Shown here: positions 4,986 through 5,066 of the stretch, one piece after another | Layout: every line of letters starts with the position of its first letter | Position numbering within the stretch: the first letter of the stretch is position 1 | NCBI GenBank assembly: GCA_946480555.1 | Contig: CAMLLE010000300.1 | Span: 1 to 5,066 of the forward strand | Direction of reading: 5' to 3' | Length of the DNA: 5,066 bases | From: an uncultured Verrucomicrobia subdivision 3 bacterium | Lineage (GTDB): Bacteria > Verrucomicrobiota > Verrucomicrobiae > Limisphaerales > CAMLLE01 | Position numbers and translations under genes: made by a program | The notes under the pieces: model-generated | The model's database searches: none | The model's input: the letters and a program-made list of their open reading frames with translations, nothing else | Told to the model about the DNA's origin: nothing

Positions 4986-5066
4986 GTGAAACTCATTTCC
5001 TGGAACGTCAACGGCCTGCGCGCCGTGCTGCGCAAATCCTTCCTCGATTATCTGGAATCCGAGCGG
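4986..5066 (+). CDS. xth: Exodeoxyribonuclease III, N-terminal part
   Basis: The first 27 residues, read from GTG 4986, are MKLISWNVNGLRAVL then RKSFLDYLESER, and the frame runs off the window. This is the standard start of the ExoIII/ExoA branch of the AP-endonuclease (EEP) superfamily, in which Asn7 of WNVNGLRA is a conserved active-site residue. The enzyme acts in base-excision repair: it cuts DNA at abasic sites and removes nucleotides from 3' ends, needing Mg2+, in the cytoplasm. The Glu, Asp and His residues that complete the active site lie outside the window. The GTG start is preferred because family members begin with this exact motif. No Shine-Dalgarno is present; a good promoter ends only eight bases upstream. 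The symbol may also be written xthA or exoA. Confidence 0.85.
   Translation, partial: MKLISWNVNGLRAVLRKSFLDYLESER

Overview
The window is bacterial, moderately GC-rich and gene-sparse for a bacterium. It holds five complete genes and two genes cut by the window edges, separated by long intergenic stretches with several inverted and dispersed-looking repeats. The gene set (a BON-domain lipoprotein, an FmdB-type zinc-ribbon protein, an exported protein with a decayed gluzincin-like motif, a Ser/Gly-rich PRC-barrel protein, exodeoxyribonuclease III) and the style of the intergenic repeats suggest the Verrucomicrobiota, perhaps a Pedosphaera/Limisphaera-like soil or sediment lineage. That placement is inference from remembered genome style, not from a marker gene.

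Layout. At 3-77 is the C-terminal tail of an unrecognised gene. At 78-296 is a spacer dominated by a CTCGTT/GAGAAC-type inverted repeat. At 297-734 (+) is a small BON-domain lipoprotein with a good ribosome binding site, followed by a perfect 9-bp intrinsic terminator (760-791). At 735-1012 is a spacer with a 9-nt periodic repeat and then a well-formed promoter only a few bases from the next start codon. At 1013-1354 (+) is an FmdB-family zinc-ribbon protein. A heptad-repeat/hairpin spacer leads into 1447-2823 (+), a secreted protein of about 458 residues whose HExxH-like site has lost its catalytic residues. From 2824 to 3627 no gene of ordinary size is convincing. However, a 52-residue reading frame on the minus strand (2960-3118) is followed directly by a textbook minus-strand terminator (10-bp GC stem plus seven T), and it is probably a real small gene. 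The rest of that stretch looks like a dispersed repeat with several hairpins. At 3628-4560 (-) is an exported PRC-barrel protein whose barrel is interrupted by long Ser/Gly/Gln-rich insertions. At 4561-4985 is a second repeat-rich spacer, including a reverse-oriented copy of the heptad element seen at 1366-1404. It ends in a promoter that abuts the GTG start of exodeoxyribonuclease III (4986 to the window end).

Working together. No operon or defence system is visible: each gene is separated from its neighbours by spacers, terminators or a change of strand. The BON lipoprotein and the PRC-barrel protein share an envelope/stress flavour, and three or four of the products are predicted to be exported. 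The points of most interest are the hidden small gene, the pseudo-protease, the interrupted PRC barrel, two genes that appear to be transcribed nearly leaderless, and the repeated heptad element.
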